Positions 16,566 to 24,870 of a stretch of DNA of 64,000 bases are shown piece after piece. The translations under genes and the position numbers were made by a program. The stretch lies in assembly GCF_003336805.1 (NCBI RefSeq), contig NZ_QFWJ01000004.1, positions 124,001 through 188,000 on the forward strand, given 5' to 3'. The DNA comes from Marinospirillum perlucidum. GTDB taxonomy: Bacteria > Pseudomonadota > Gammaproteobacteria > Pseudomonadales > Halomonadaceae. The stretch's first letter is position 1. Each line of letters begins with the position of its first letter. The notes beneath the pieces are model-generated. The model had not been told where the DNA came from, ran no database searches, and saw nothing but the letters and a program-made list of their open reading frames with translations.

Positions 16566-18617
16566 TTAGAACTGATAGCGGGCGCTGACCCAGATACTGC
16601 GGCCCGGTTCGGTCAGGGTGTCCGTGTAGGCGGTCCCACCAAAATTCAAGGGGTCACTGCCTGCGGCATTGCGGTTGATGAAGTTGGCGTAGTCTTCATC
16701 CAGCAAATTATCCACACCCACTGCGACCAGCAGATTCTCCTGAGGCTGCCAGTGGGCTTCCAATCCTAGAACTGTGTAGGCATCCGTGGCCACTTCGCCT
16801 GCGGGTGCATTCAGACGATCCTGCTCCAGAGCAAAATCCATCCGGGCAATAAGCTGCCAGGAGTCAGCTTGCCAGTGCTGGGCAATCTGGCCCTGATAGG
16901 CAGGAATACCCGCCAGGGTGCCGCCATCGGTCTCATTATTGCCTCTTTGTGCAAAGAAGTGGCCACGAGTCTCCCAATTACCGGCATAACGCAGTGACGC
17001 TTCCAGTTCGATCCCGTAGAGACGGGCACTGATATTGCGATAGAAGTCATTGGTCTTGCCGGACAGGGTTTGCTGATCGCGGTAGATATAATCGCTGATC
17101 CAGTTGCCGAAAAGTACAGCTGAGTAGTCCAGGCTGCGGCTTTTACCGGCCAGGCCCAGATCCAGCTGGTGGCTGGTTTCCAGGTCGAGATCCGGGTTAC
17201 CGGCCCAGCGGGCCTTGCCCATATTAGTAACTCGGGCCATGTAGAGTTCGCTGGCATCACCGCTTCTTTGACTACGGCTGGCGCTGATAAAGGCTTTTTG
17301 CCAGCTACCCAGATCCTGTTCGTAACGTAAAAAAGCACCGGTCAGCCAGTCTTCACGATCCGTGTCGCCAGTAAAACCATAGACGTCCTGATATAGCTGG
17401 TCGGCACTCAATGTCCAGGGGAAGCCCGTGGGCTTGATGGCGGTTTGATCCGCGCTGGAGGTGACCTGATCCAGTCTGACTCCGGCAAAAGCTCGCCCCT
17501 CCTGACCCAGGCGATGCTCGATTTCGGCAAAAGCCCCCACGGCGGTTTGTTCCACCTCCGGCCAGAGGTAGGCTATCTCCTGATCCATGGCTGTTTGCAG
17601 CAGGGCCGAACGCTGGTTTTGCATCAGGTTGATGCCGGTGGTGACTTGATTCTCGCCCAACTGGTATTCTGCCATCAGGCGACCGGTCAGAGTGTCGGAC
17701 TCGGTGGGCGCCTTCATTTTCATGGTGGCATCGGGGCGCAGGCTGTAGCTGTCCATCAGGTGATCGATTTCACTCAGATGCAGGTTACCGGAGAGGGTCA
17801 GTAGCGGCGAGCTTTGGTATTCACCACGTAGGCCCAGGGTGCGGTTGTCACTTTCCGGGGAATCCATGCCCGCCCCGGCAAAATGCACGTCGCGCTCGCG
17901 GGTTTCTTCATAGCTGACTTCCAGCCAGGTCGCTTCATTGGGTGTCCAGCCCAAGAGTAAACCGCCCTGGGTGCTTTCATAGCCACTCCAGATTTCACGT
18001 CCGCTACCATCTTCATAGTGATCGGCTTCGCTGTATTCGGCAAAGGTGCGTAGATACCCCTGTTGACCACCGGCTGTCACCTGAGCCCAGGCCTTGATCT
18101 CGTCACCATTACTGGCGTAGCGGCCCCCTACTTCGCCGCGATAGAGGGGATCACCAGGTAGAAACTCAGGTCTGTCTCTTTCAAAGCTGACGCTGCCACC
18201 GCTGCCACCCGGGCCATTTTTTAAGGTGCTGACTCCCTTTTCAATCACGATGCGATCGTAGGAATGCAGGGGCGCGTAGGCAGTGGGTGGGTCCATACGA
18301 TTGGGGCAGCCGCCAAAAACATAGGCACCATCCAGAAGGATATTAACCCGATTCTGGCCCAGGCCTCGAATAATGGGGTCCAGTCCGTGGCCACCCATGC
18401 GCACGGCGTCGATACCCGGTTGTTGCTGAAGCCAGTCACCGGCATCGGCGGCGGGGCTGATCGAAGTTTCCGGCGTCAGGGTACGCGAGGTGACTTCTCC
18501 CAAAGGCTGGCCGGTGACTTGCAGAGGTGGAAGGTCTTCAGCCTGAACGGCGGTAGAGATTAAAAAAGAAGCCAGGCCCAGAGTCAGAGGATGACGGGCA
18601 AAAGATAAAGAATTCAT
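16566..18617 (-). CDS. oprC: TonB-dependent copper receptor (OprC/NosA family)
   Basis: Outer-membrane TonB-dependent receptor of 683 aa. A signal peptide (about 1-26) is followed by the plug domain (about 45-150) and a 22-strand barrel ending in Phe (RYQF). The plug carries FGGCPNRMDPP, in which Cys104 and Met108 form the CxxxM copper site known from Pseudomonas OprC. The protein therefore probably imports or binds copper across the outer membrane, supplying cuproenzymes. The gene lies downstream of a DUF2946-like gene on the same strand with a long structured space between. It is the only importer-like component in an otherwise export/detoxification island. Confidence 0.88.
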   Translation of the reverse strand: MNSLSFARHPLTLGLASFLISTAVQAEDLPPLQVTGQPLGEVTSRTLTPETSISPAADAGDWLQQQPGIDAVRMGGHGLDPIIRGLGQNRVNILLDGAYVFGGCPNRMDPPTAYAPLHSYDRIVIEKGVSTLKNGPGGSGGSVSFERDRPEFLPGDPLYRGEVGGRYASNGDEIKAWAQVTAGGQQGYLRTFAEYSEADHYEDGSGREIWSGYESTQGGLLLGWTPNEATWLEVSYEETRERDVHFAGAGMDSPESDNRTLGLRGEYQSSPLLTLSGNLHLSEIDHLMDSYSLRPDATMKMKAPTESDTLTGRLMAEYQLGENQVTTGINLMQNQRSALLQTAMDQEIAYLWPEVEQTAVGAFAEIEHRLGQEGRAFAGVRLDQVTSSADQTAIKPTGFPWTLSADQLYQDVYGFTGDTDREDWLTGAFLRYEQDLGSWQKAFISASRSQRSGDASELYMARVTNMGKARWAGNPDLDLETSHQLDLGLAGKSRSLDYSAVLFGNWISDYIYRDQQTLSGKTNDFYRNISARLYGIELEASLRYAGNWETRGHFFAQRGNNETDGGTLAGIPAYQGQIAQHWQADSWQLIARMDFALEQDRLNAPAGEVATDAYTVLGLEAHWQPQENLLVAVGVDNLLDEDYANFINRNAAGSDPLNFGGTAYTDTLTEPGRSIWVSARYQF

Positions 18618-18647
18618 AGTTTTCCTTCAAACACGCAGGGGTAGACA

Positions 18648-18665
18648 CCTCCTGAAATCAGGAGG
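18648..18665 (-). promoter_or_regulatory. Short hairpin in the oprC leader
   Basis: CCTCCTGA/TCAGGAGG pair with only 2 nt between (larger loop in practice), located about 31 nt before the oprC ATG. On the minus strand the 3' arm contains AGGAGG, a ribosome-site-like sequence that the stem would hide. The ATG itself is served by GAAGGA nearer the start. A regulatory role is conjecture. Confidence 0.35.
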
Positions 18666-18694
18666 GTGGCAAAATAAAAATCGAGATAAATAAA

Positions 18695-18773
18695 AGCCTG
18701 TTGCTGGCAGACAGCAGCGGTTTGACATGAGCTTTATGGGAAGCACCCGCTGAGTAGGAGCCGGCAACAGGCT
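18695..18773 (-). promoter_or_regulatory. Large structured element between the DUF2946-like gene and oprC
   Basis: A 79-nt region folds into a long hairpin. The outer stem AGCCTGTTGCTGG/CCGGCAACAGGCT spans 13 pairs with one G-U. A second helix CAGCGG/CCGCTG lies inside it, and a small GCTT/AAGC tip inside that. On the minus strand it is followed by TTTTATTTAT, so it can act as a terminator or attenuator ahead of oprC. It does not match the cobalamin riboswitch boxes I know. Confidence 0.5.
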
Positions 18774-18844
18774 GGCGTAGTTCTAAGTGCTGGCTGCAAG
18801 GCCGGGGACATGAGCAGGGAACCCGACCAGCAAAAGCACTTGCC

Positions 18845-19219
18845 TTACGCCTGGATTAGAGGTGGTGCGCGTGTAGGTGGCAGTAGATGAGTTGGACTCA
18901 GCGGTGCAAGCGAGCCGATGACAAGGACCGGATTTCTTGCGGGGGGAAGCTCCTGCAGACCGGCTGCAACATTCTGGGCAAGCAGCGCTGTGCCGGAAGC
19001 GCAATCGGGGCAGTGAGAAAAGGGTTGTTCGGATTCAATCTGCTGGCCATTGCTATCGAGCAGGAGGCGTTCACTGCCTCCCTGCCAGGAACAGACTTCG
19101 ATATAGCCATTGTCATGAACGACCAGCGGCGGAACCAGAAAAGGCGTGAGCAGACGATTGACCATCACGGTTATCGCCAGCAGCAGCAGCCAGGTATTCA
19201 GGTTCCGGTTCAGGGTCAC
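18845..19219 (-). CDS. DUF2946-like secreted protein upstream of oprC
   Basis: Protein of 124 aa. An N-terminal hydrophobic segment (about 9-32) is followed by VCSWQGG (Cys43) and HCPDC (Cys70, Cys73), and a Pro-rich C-terminus (LLPPTRAPP). This is the plan of DUF2946, whose genes commonly stand next to OprC-type copper receptors. The start is GTG at 19219 with AAGGA about 10 nt upstream. It is probably a periplasmic or membrane-anchored metal-binding protein that works with the copper receptor; no activity is known for the family. Confidence 0.7.
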   Translation of the reverse strand: MTLNRNLNTWLLLLAITVMVNRLLTPFLVPPLVVHDNGYIEVCSWQGGSERLLLDSNGQQIESEQPFSHCPDCASGTALLAQNVAAGLQELPPARNPVLVIGSLAPLSPTHLLPPTRAPPLIQA

Positions 19220-19252
19220 AAGACTTGATCCTTAAATTAGTGTTTTTGCATT

Positions 19253-20188
19253 TTATCCTTTGCCAGTCAGCTTGACCAGATTTTCTGCGGTCAACTCCAG
19301 AATTTTTTGCCGCGCTTCCGGGGTAATCCAGGCTGAGTGGGGCGTGACGATCAAGTTCAGCTCTTCTTTTAAAGCATCCAGCAGGGGGTTGCCTGCAACC
19401 GGTGGCTCCTGGGTGAGGACATCCACGGCCAGACCGCCCAGATGCCCTGCTCGCAAGGCTTGCAGTGCGGCCTCTTCATTAACGATACCACCACGCGCGG
19501 CATTGACCACCAGCAGATCCGGCTTGGCTGTTTTGAGGTTGTCGGCATTGAGCAGATCCCGCGTTTCTTCGGTCAAGGGGCAGTGAAAGGAAACTGCATC
19601 GGCCTGGGGCAGGAGTTCATCAAAAGGCCGGGCTTCCTGGGTTTCCTTGCCGGGACGGGCGGCATAAAGGATTTCCATGCCCAGTGCCTGGGTCAGGCGT
19701 TCGACTTCGCGTCCGAGTTCACCCCGACCTACCAGCAGCAGTTTTTTGCCAGCCAGTTGAGTGACCGGGTGTTGCATCAGGCAGAAAAAGGATGCGGCCT
19801 GCCAGTCACCGGCTGCCACGGATTTTTGGTAAAGCGGCAAGCGGGTTGCCAGGGACAAGAGCAGCATCAGCGTATGCTGGGCAACGCTAGCGGTGCCATA
19901 GGCCTGGACATTATAGACTTGAATATTCAGGTCTTTGGCCGCTTCAAGATCAATGTTGTTCAATCCGGTGGCCAGAACACAAATGCCTTTCAGGTGAGGA
20001 GCCGCTTCCAGATCCTCGCGTTGCAAGACCACCTTGTTGACGATGATGACTTCGGCATCTTCAATTCTTTCTTGGACCTGATCCCTCTGGGTGGTAGGCC
20101 AGATGGTCAGTTGAGAGAGCTGTTTTTCCAGAATGGAAAAATCGACTGCTTCGCCAAGGCTGGCTGCATCCAGAAGTACACCGCGCAT
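19253..20188 (-). CDS. D-2-hydroxyacid dehydrogenase (glycerate/hydroxypyruvate type)
   Basis: Cytoplasmic NAD(P)H-dependent dehydrogenase of 311 aa, normal for the family. The Rossmann motif reads VGRGELG (glycines 154, 156, 159; an unusual Arg/Glu in the loop). The catalytic triad is Arg232 (AARGG), Glu261 (QEPP) and His284 (PHSAW). Sequence style is that of HprA/glycerate dehydrogenases, which reduce hydroxypyruvate or glyoxylate. It stands as a single gene on the minus strand, 33 nt upstream of the start of the DUF2946-like gene. The exact substrate is not certain. Confidence 0.85.
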   Translation of the reverse strand: MRGVLLDAASLGEAVDFSILEKQLSQLTIWPTTQRDQVQERIEDAEVIIVNKVVLQREDLEAAPHLKGICVLATGLNNIDLEAAKDLNIQVYNVQAYGTASVAQHTLMLLLSLATRLPLYQKSVAAGDWQAASFFCLMQHPVTQLAGKKLLLVGRGELGREVERLTQALGMEILYAARPGKETQEARPFDELLPQADAVSFHCPLTEETRDLLNADNLKTAKPDLLVVNAARGGIVNEEAALQALRAGHLGGLAVDVLTQEPPVAGNPLLDALKEELNLIVTPHSAWITPEARQKILELTAENLVKLTGKG

Positions 20189-20256
20189 AGAAGCTCCTGA
20201 TTAAATACAAATTTTAATCAGTTTCCTGCTTCTGTTGCTGAGCGTCAAGCAGTGCT

Positions 20257-20826
20257 TCAGGCCGCTTTTCTCTTGTTGGCCGTTGATTTCAATAACAGTT
20301 CAAGCCAGCTTTTGCCTTCTTCCCAGTGAGTATGGCCGGAGGCCGTGTTGATATGACCCACCTTGCCCAGAATACGCACGTCGGCCTGCCAGTCACTAGC
20401 CAGTTCCTCGATCCGGGCAGAAGTCGCTGCCGGATCATTATCTGAACCCAAAACCAGGGTAGGAAAGGGTAAGGCTTGGCGGGCAATGGGCGCGAAAGGC
20501 GTTAATTCTGCGGGGCAGCCGTGGCGTTCGACATCCGCGGGGGCCACCAGCAGCGCGGCCGCTACTTTTTTCAGCAATTGCGGATGAGCCTGGGCGGCCC
20601 AGTTCGCCAGATTGATACAGCCCAGGCTGTGGGCGATTAACACCAGGGGTTGATCGGCTGATTGCAAGGTGGTTTCCAGAGCCTGCCGCCAATCGTCAGG
20701 GTTTGGCTGCTCCCAGCTTTGCACCTGCAGGCGCTGGCTGTGAGGCAGGGTTTGCTGCCAGTGAGTTTGCCAGTGGTCCTGGCCGGAGCCGTGCCAGCCG
20801 GGAAGGATTAGGTAAGAAATCGACAT
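20257..20826 (-). CDS. RBBP9/YdeN-family alpha/beta hydrolase
   Basis: Serine hydrolase of 189 aa, the usual size. Features are ILPGWHGSGQDHW at the N-terminus, nucleophile Ser67 in AHSLGC, a catalytic Asp in GSDNDP and a catalytic His in VGHINTASGH. These are the hallmarks of the RBBP9/YdeN group, small cytoplasmic esterases of unknown physiological substrate. AT-rich sequence lies upstream toward the methyltransferase gene. Confidence 0.85.
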   Translation of the reverse strand: MSISYLILPGWHGSGQDHWQTHWQQTLPHSQRLQVQSWEQPNPDDWRQALETTLQSADQPLVLIAHSLGCINLANWAAQAHPQLLKKVAAALLVAPADVERHGCPAELTPFAPIARQALPFPTLVLGSDNDPAATSARIEELASDWQADVRILGKVGHINTASGHTHWEEGKSWLELLLKSTANKRKAA

Positions 20827-20915
20827 GCCGGATTAACCTGTGAATCGCAAGATAGGAGCAATATAGAAGACTTTTTATATTCATAAAAGGAATATAAAGA
20901 AATACTCTTATTTCT

Positions 20916-22052
20916 CTAAGGATTAACTCTTTGCAGCAGAGCCAGGGTTTCGACATGTTTGGTTTGTGGAAAGAAATCAAAAGGATGCAGGGCAAGGGGC
21001 TGGTAGTTGCTCAGCGCGAGTAGGTCACGTTTCAAGGTGCCTGCACTGCAGGAGAGGTAGGCCAAGCGCTCGGGTTGATAGTCATCATTGATCCAGCGGG
21101 TCACTTCTTCTTCCATGCCGGTACGGGGCGGGTTGGTGTAAAGCAGACGTTGTGGTTTGTCGGCCTCTGCCTGAACCCAGTCATGGATCTGCGGGAGGCG
21201 TTCACGGCAGCCTCCACGTAACAAGCTGGCTCCGGGGGCATTAATAGCTGCTGATTCCACCGCCTCACCACCCAGCTCTACACCCAGACAAGAGGCCTGG
21301 GCAGCCAGCCACAATTGCAAACTGGCTCCACCGCCTGAGTAGAGATCCACCACCTGGCTGGCGGGGTCGGGAGCCAGAAAACGGGCGGCTGTTTGCAAAG
21401 CTTGTTGGTAGAGTTCTGGCAGGAGTTGCTGAAAACCGCAGGGACCATAGCTTAATCCCAGGGAGTCACGCGAGCGAGTCTGTCCCCAAAGCTGCTGCCA
21501 GTGTTTTTTGGCAAAGATTTTTTTACCGGTGGAAGGGTTTAGATGCAGCCAGAGCCCTTCGTAACCCCAGGCGGCCAGTTGCGGGTAGAGATTCTCTAGC
21601 CACTGGGTGGCGGGCAGTTGGCGATCCTTGACCACCAGGGTGATTTGATGGCCTGCCTGAACCAGCCAGGTTAAGGGGAAATCTTCGGGTGGAGGTAAGT
21701 GTTCGACAAGCAACTGCATTAAATGATTGGTTCTGGGCGTATGCAGCGGGCAGTTGTGAATGGGCAGGATTTCATCCCGAAAAGCAGTTTTCAGATGCAT
21801 GCCAATCTGCCATTGGTCCTCTTGCCAGCGACAAGCCAGGGTCACTCTATCCCGATAGCCCCAGCGTCTGCTGGCCTCTACGGCCTGTAGGGGTTGCAGG
21901 GCCTGCTGCCAGGGGGCGAGCTGTTGTTCCAGCCAGGTGCTTTTTTGCTGTTGACTGGTGGCCGCAGTCAGCTGCCGATGAGGGCAACCGGGGCAGGCGG
22001 GCGGACAGCCGGGCGGCAGGGGTAATTCCTTGGCAGGGGAAGCGGGATTCAT
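20916..22052 (-). CDS. Iron-sulfur SAM-dependent RNA m5U methyltransferase (TrmA/RlmCD family)
   Basis: Enzyme of 378 aa that methylates uridine in tRNA or rRNA. Near the N-terminus, Cys16, Cys20 and Cys23 (CPPACPGC) plus a later HNCPLH form an iron-sulfur site. The SAM-binding motif is DLYSGGGAS. YLSCSAGTLKRDL holds the catalytic nucleophile Cys, and FFPQTKHVE the general base. It is shorter than E. coli RlmD and lacks the TRAM domain, so the target (RlmC-, RlmD- or TrmA-like) cannot be decided here. ATG 22052 is chosen over an in-frame GTG at 22061. Confidence 0.75.
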   Translation of the reverse strand: MNPASPAKELPLPPGCPPACPGCPHRQLTAATSQQQKSTWLEQQLAPWQQALQPLQAVEASRRWGYRDRVTLACRWQEDQWQIGMHLKTAFRDEILPIHNCPLHTPRTNHLMQLLVEHLPPPEDFPLTWLVQAGHQITLVVKDRQLPATQWLENLYPQLAAWGYEGLWLHLNPSTGKKIFAKKHWQQLWGQTRSRDSLGLSYGPCGFQQLLPELYQQALQTAARFLAPDPASQVVDLYSGGGASLQLWLAAQASCLGVELGGEAVESAAINAPGASLLRGGCRERLPQIHDWVQAEADKPQRLLYTNPPRTGMEEEVTRWINDDYQPERLAYLSCSAGTLKRDLLALSNYQPLALHPFDFFPQTKHVETLALLQRVNP

Positions 22053-22119
22053 GGTGAACACAGGGTTATAATGGGTGGTTAGTTTCCAATAATTTCTTTC
22101 CAGGTGAAAGGGGTCATTT

Positions 22120-22926
22120 TTGAGTTCTACAAGTTTATCAGCAGATTATCTTTATCGTTTTGGTGGTCTGGCCCGTCTTTATGGTCAGGAGGGGCTGGAA
22201 ACTCTCAGCCGGGCGCGTATCGCAATTATCGGTATTGGCGGGGTGGGCAGTTGGGCTGCGGAAGCCCTGGCCCGCTCAGGCGTGGGCGCGCTGACGCTTT
22301 TTGATCTGGATGATCTGTGTACCAGCAATATCAATCGCCAGCTACCCGCTCTGGATTCAACCATAGGTCGTCCCAAGGTGGAGGCCATGGCCGAGCGGAT
22401 CCGTGAAATCAATCCTGCGATGGATCTTGAGCCCTTGAGCCAGTTTGTCACCCTGAAGAACCTGGAAACCAGCCTTACCCGTGATGGGCAAAAGCACTTC
22501 GATGTGATCATCGATGCCACGGATACTGTGCCCGTTAAAGCCGGGCTGATTGCCTGGTGTCGCAGAAACAAGCAAAAACTGGTCGTGGTGGGCGGCGCGG
22601 GTGGGCAACTTGACCCCAGCCTGATTACCACTGCTGATCTGGCGCGGACCAGTCAGGACCCGCTGCTGGCCAAGGTGCGTAACCTGCTGCGTCGCGAGTA
22701 TGGCTTCAGTCGTAATCCCAAGCGGCGCTTTGAAGTGGAGTGTGTCTATTCCACCGAGCAACTGATTTACCCGCAAGTAGATGGTTCGGTGGCACGGCAA
22801 AAGCCGGGCGCTGGTGATGCCATGAAACTGGATTGCAGCAGTGGTTTTGGCTCAGCCTGTTTTGTCACCGGCAGTTTTGGTTTCCTGGCTGCACAAAGAG
22901 CCTTGCGTAAGTTGATGTTTGTCTGA
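22120..22926 (+). CDS. tcdA: tRNA threonylcarbamoyladenosine dehydratase TcdA
   Basis: E1-like ATP-dependent enzyme of 268 aa that cyclises t6A to ct6A at tRNA position 37. The nucleotide-binding motif IGIGGVGSWAAEALARSG lies at about 38-55. FDLDDLCTSNINRQ is typical of the ThiF/MoeB fold. The C-terminal part (KLDCSSGFGSACFVTGSFG) matches TcdA/CsdL. The start is probably TTG 22120, with AAAGGGG 7 nt upstream. The gene is divergent from the RNA methyltransferase, so two tRNA/rRNA modification genes share this intergenic region. Confidence 0.88.
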   Translation: MSSTSLSADYLYRFGGLARLYGQEGLETLSRARIAIIGIGGVGSWAAEALARSGVGALTLFDLDDLCTSNINRQLPALDSTIGRPKVEAMAERIREINPAMDLEPLSQFVTLKNLETSLTRDGQKHFDVIIDATDTVPVKAGLIAWCRRNKQKLVVVGGAGGQLDPSLITTADLARTSQDPLLAKVRNLLRREYGFSRNPKRRFEVECVYSTEQLIYPQVDGSVARQKPGAGDAMKLDCSSGFGSACFVTGSFGFLAAQRALRKLMFV

Positions 22927-22958
22927 AAGGGGTCGGTGTTATAGCAAATAATTATTAA

Positions 22959-23018
22959 TATATGCTCATCCATCATATACATGCTTGGGCAAAAGAGTTA
23001 TATTCATGCTTATTGAAT
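22959..23018 (+). promoter_or_regulatory. Two AT-rich inverted repeats before the SQR gene
   Basis: TATATG-N9-CATATA at 22959-22979 and ATTCA-N7-TGAAT at 23002-23018 lie in an AT-rich promoter region just upstream of the sulfide:quinone oxidoreductase gene. Persulfide-sensing ArsR-family repressors (BigR/SqrR type) bind AT-rich palindromes of this kind. No such regulator gene is in the window, so the link is inference. Confidence 0.35.
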
Positions 23019-23058
23019 TAATATCTGCTTATACAGACCATTATCCAGGAAAAGTTTC

Positions 23059-24390
23059 ATGTCCAAGAATCCCTTTCCATTTGAGACTGTCAGTCGACGC
23101 AATCTTTTAAAGCTGGGTGCTGCTACTGGAGTACTGGGCCCCCTTGCCTTGGGTACAGGGAGTGTTCAGGCGGTTAATGCCCGAATTCATGTGGTTATTG
23201 TCGGCGCAGGGGCTGGCGGTACCTCCATGGCAAATCGCCTTAGCCAAGTCTTAAATGGTGCCAAAATAACGATTGTTGACACGCGTGAGCAACACTATTA
23301 TCAACCTGGCTGGACGCTGGTGGCATCTGGTGTATGGGAGAAGAGCAAAACAGTCACTTCCACCGCTGATTGGTTACCTTCCGGTGTGGATTGGGTGAAG
23401 GGTAAAGTGGCCGAATATGACCCTGATAATAACAGGGTTATTCTGGAAGATGGCCAACAGCTTGGCTATGATCAGTTGATTGTTGCCACTGGCTTGCAGC
23501 TTAGATATGAATGGATCGAAGGTATGGACACCCGTCTGATCGGTCAGGGAAAAGGTGTTGGTAGTGTCTATGCAGGCGTTGATGAGGCGGCTAAAACCAG
23601 TGAAGAAATCGACCAATGGATCGCTTCGAGCCAGGGTAAGGGACTCTTCAATCTTCCTCCAACAGCACTCAAATGTGCAGGTGCTCCTTTAAAGATGACC
23701 TTTACCACCCTGTCTAGATTAGAAGCTAGTGGACAGCGTGAGGCCTATGATGTTGAGTTCATGACCCCCTCGGGAAGATTGTTTGGCGTTGATTTCTATA
23801 ATCAGTTCGTCAAGCAGCGCTTTGAAGAGCAGGGTGTTACTCGAAATGACCACTGGACCCTTAAATCTCTGGATTCAGATGCCAAGCGAGCAACCTATTC
23901 AGTCGAAGGTGGTCCTGATCAGGTCAAGGACTATGATTTTATTCATGTTGTTCCTCCAATGACTGCACCTGACTCCCTGCTTAACAGCCCCTTGGTTAAT
24001 CAAGAAGGCGAAAGCTTTGCAACCTGGATGAAAGTCGATCGTGAGACTCTTCAGAACCCTGATTATCCTAATGTATGGGGTATCGGTGATGTGATGGGAA
24101 TGCCCAGTAACAAGACAGCTGCAAGCGTGAAAATGCAGGCTAAAGTGTTGGAGCAGAATTTTGTAGCCCATCTGCAGGAAAGACCTTTGCCAGCAAAACA
24201 CAATGGCTATACCTCCTGTCCTCTAATTACCAGTATTGGTAAGGCCATGTTGGTTGAGTTTGGCTGGAATGGTGAACTCTTACCCTCTTTCTCCTTTATT
24301 GATCCCAAAGAAGAGTCCTGGACTGTCTGGGTGATGAAAGAACGTATGCTTCGTCCTGCTTACTACGCCATGCTTGAAGGTCAAATCTAA
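23059..24390 (+). CDS. sqr: Sulfide:quinone oxidoreductase, type II-like, with Tat signal
   Basis: FAD enzyme of 443 aa that oxidises sulfide to sulfane sulfur and passes electrons to quinone. The N-terminus has a twin-arginine signal (SRRNLLKLG, about 12-20, then a hydrophobic stretch ending VQA), so export to the periplasm is predicted. Then come the FAD motif VIVGAGAGG, HYYQPGWTLVASG, redox Cys206 (KCAGAP) and Cys387 (TSCPLI), the same pair used by the mitochondrial-type SQOR, and GIGDV near the C-terminus. It is followed after 11 nt by a small membrane protein gene. Its role in sulfide detoxification fits the genes downstream. Confidence 0.85.
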   Translation: MSKNPFPFETVSRRNLLKLGAATGVLGPLALGTGSVQAVNARIHVVIVGAGAGGTSMANRLSQVLNGAKITIVDTREQHYYQPGWTLVASGVWEKSKTVTSTADWLPSGVDWVKGKVAEYDPDNNRVILEDGQQLGYDQLIVATGLQLRYEWIEGMDTRLIGQGKGVGSVYAGVDEAAKTSEEIDQWIASSQGKGLFNLPPTALKCAGAPLKMTFTTLSRLEASGQREAYDVEFMTPSGRLFGVDFYNQFVKQRFEEQGVTRNDHWTLKSLDSDAKRATYSVEGGPDQVKDYDFIHVVPPMTAPDSLLNSPLVNQEGESFATWMKVDRETLQNPDYPNVWGIGDVMGMPSNKTAASVKMQAKVLEQNFVAHLQERPLPAKHNGYTSCPLITSIGKAMLVEFGWNGELLPSFSFIDPKEESWTVWVMKERMLRPAYYAMLEGQI

Positions 24391-24401
24391 AGGAAGTAAC
24401 A

Positions 24402-24737
24402 ATGACTATTACTGGTACACTGACAGTTCTTTGGTATTCTGCACAACCCTGGCTTTGGTTAATTGCCTTGATGGTGGTTTTGTTTTTGGTGCCTCAAGTG
24501 ATTGCTCGCCTGAAGGGTTATCATTTTTCTGCCAAGGGTGGAAAAGGTTCTAAATACTTCCCGCCCCTGATTTTTATCTTATCCATTTTTTTGGTGCCTT
24601 TGCATACAGACTCAACTCTGGCTTATGTGAATACTTGGGTGGATTGGATAGCCTTGCTAGGAGCTAGTTTTGGTTTGGCTCTTTACGCTTGGTTGGTTTT
24701 CCATCCAATTTGTTATCTGCGAAACCACAAAGCTTAG
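24402..24737 (+). CDS. Small integral membrane protein paired with SQR (possibly DUF5368)
   Basis: Protein of 111 aa with three hydrophobic helices (about 14-34, 51-68 and 82-102) and a short Gly/Lys-rich loop (SAKGGKGSKYF). I believe this resembles DUF5368, but that name is tentative. It lies 11 nt after the SQR gene and before a strong terminator, so the two form a bicistronic unit. A membrane anchor or quinone-docking partner for the exported SQR is plausible but unproven. Confidence 0.65.
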   Translation: MTITGTLTVLWYSAQPWLWLIALMVVLFLVPQVIARLKGYHFSAKGGKGSKYFPPLIFILSIFLVPLHTDSTLAYVNTWVDWIALLGASFGLALYAWLVFHPICYLRNHKA

Positions 24738-24756
24738 GCTCTCCTGAGACCTTTTT

Positions 24757-24780
24757 ACCCTGCTTCGGCAGGGTTTTTTA
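24757..24780 (+). terminator. Rho-independent terminator after the SQR unit
   Basis: Stem ACCCTGC/GCAGGGT with a TTCG tetraloop followed by TTTTTTA. Textbook form. Confidence 0.92.
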
Positions 24781-24870
24781 TTGCTTTCGGGGTGACAAAA
24801 CTTCGTTATATTTGTACTGTCTAATTTATAGGAAGCGAAATTTTATGCCGGAATCGAATATAGGAGGGCG

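Noticed and set aside
18695-18773. Integron attC site
   Set aside because: Size is similar, but the GTTRRRY/RYYYAAC core sites are absent and no integrase is near.
18618-18783. Cobalamin riboswitch before the TonB receptor
   Set aside because: No B12 box or conserved core words could be found; the CxxxM site points to copper as the substrate.
2368-19219. Copper island as a recently acquired mobile element
   Set aside because: No integrase, transposase, tRNA-flanking repeat or clear compositional shift is visible in this window.
19442-20200. Plus-strand open frame of 252 codons over the hydroxyacid dehydrogenase
   Set aside because: Antisense to a gene with a complete catalytic triad; no homology pattern.
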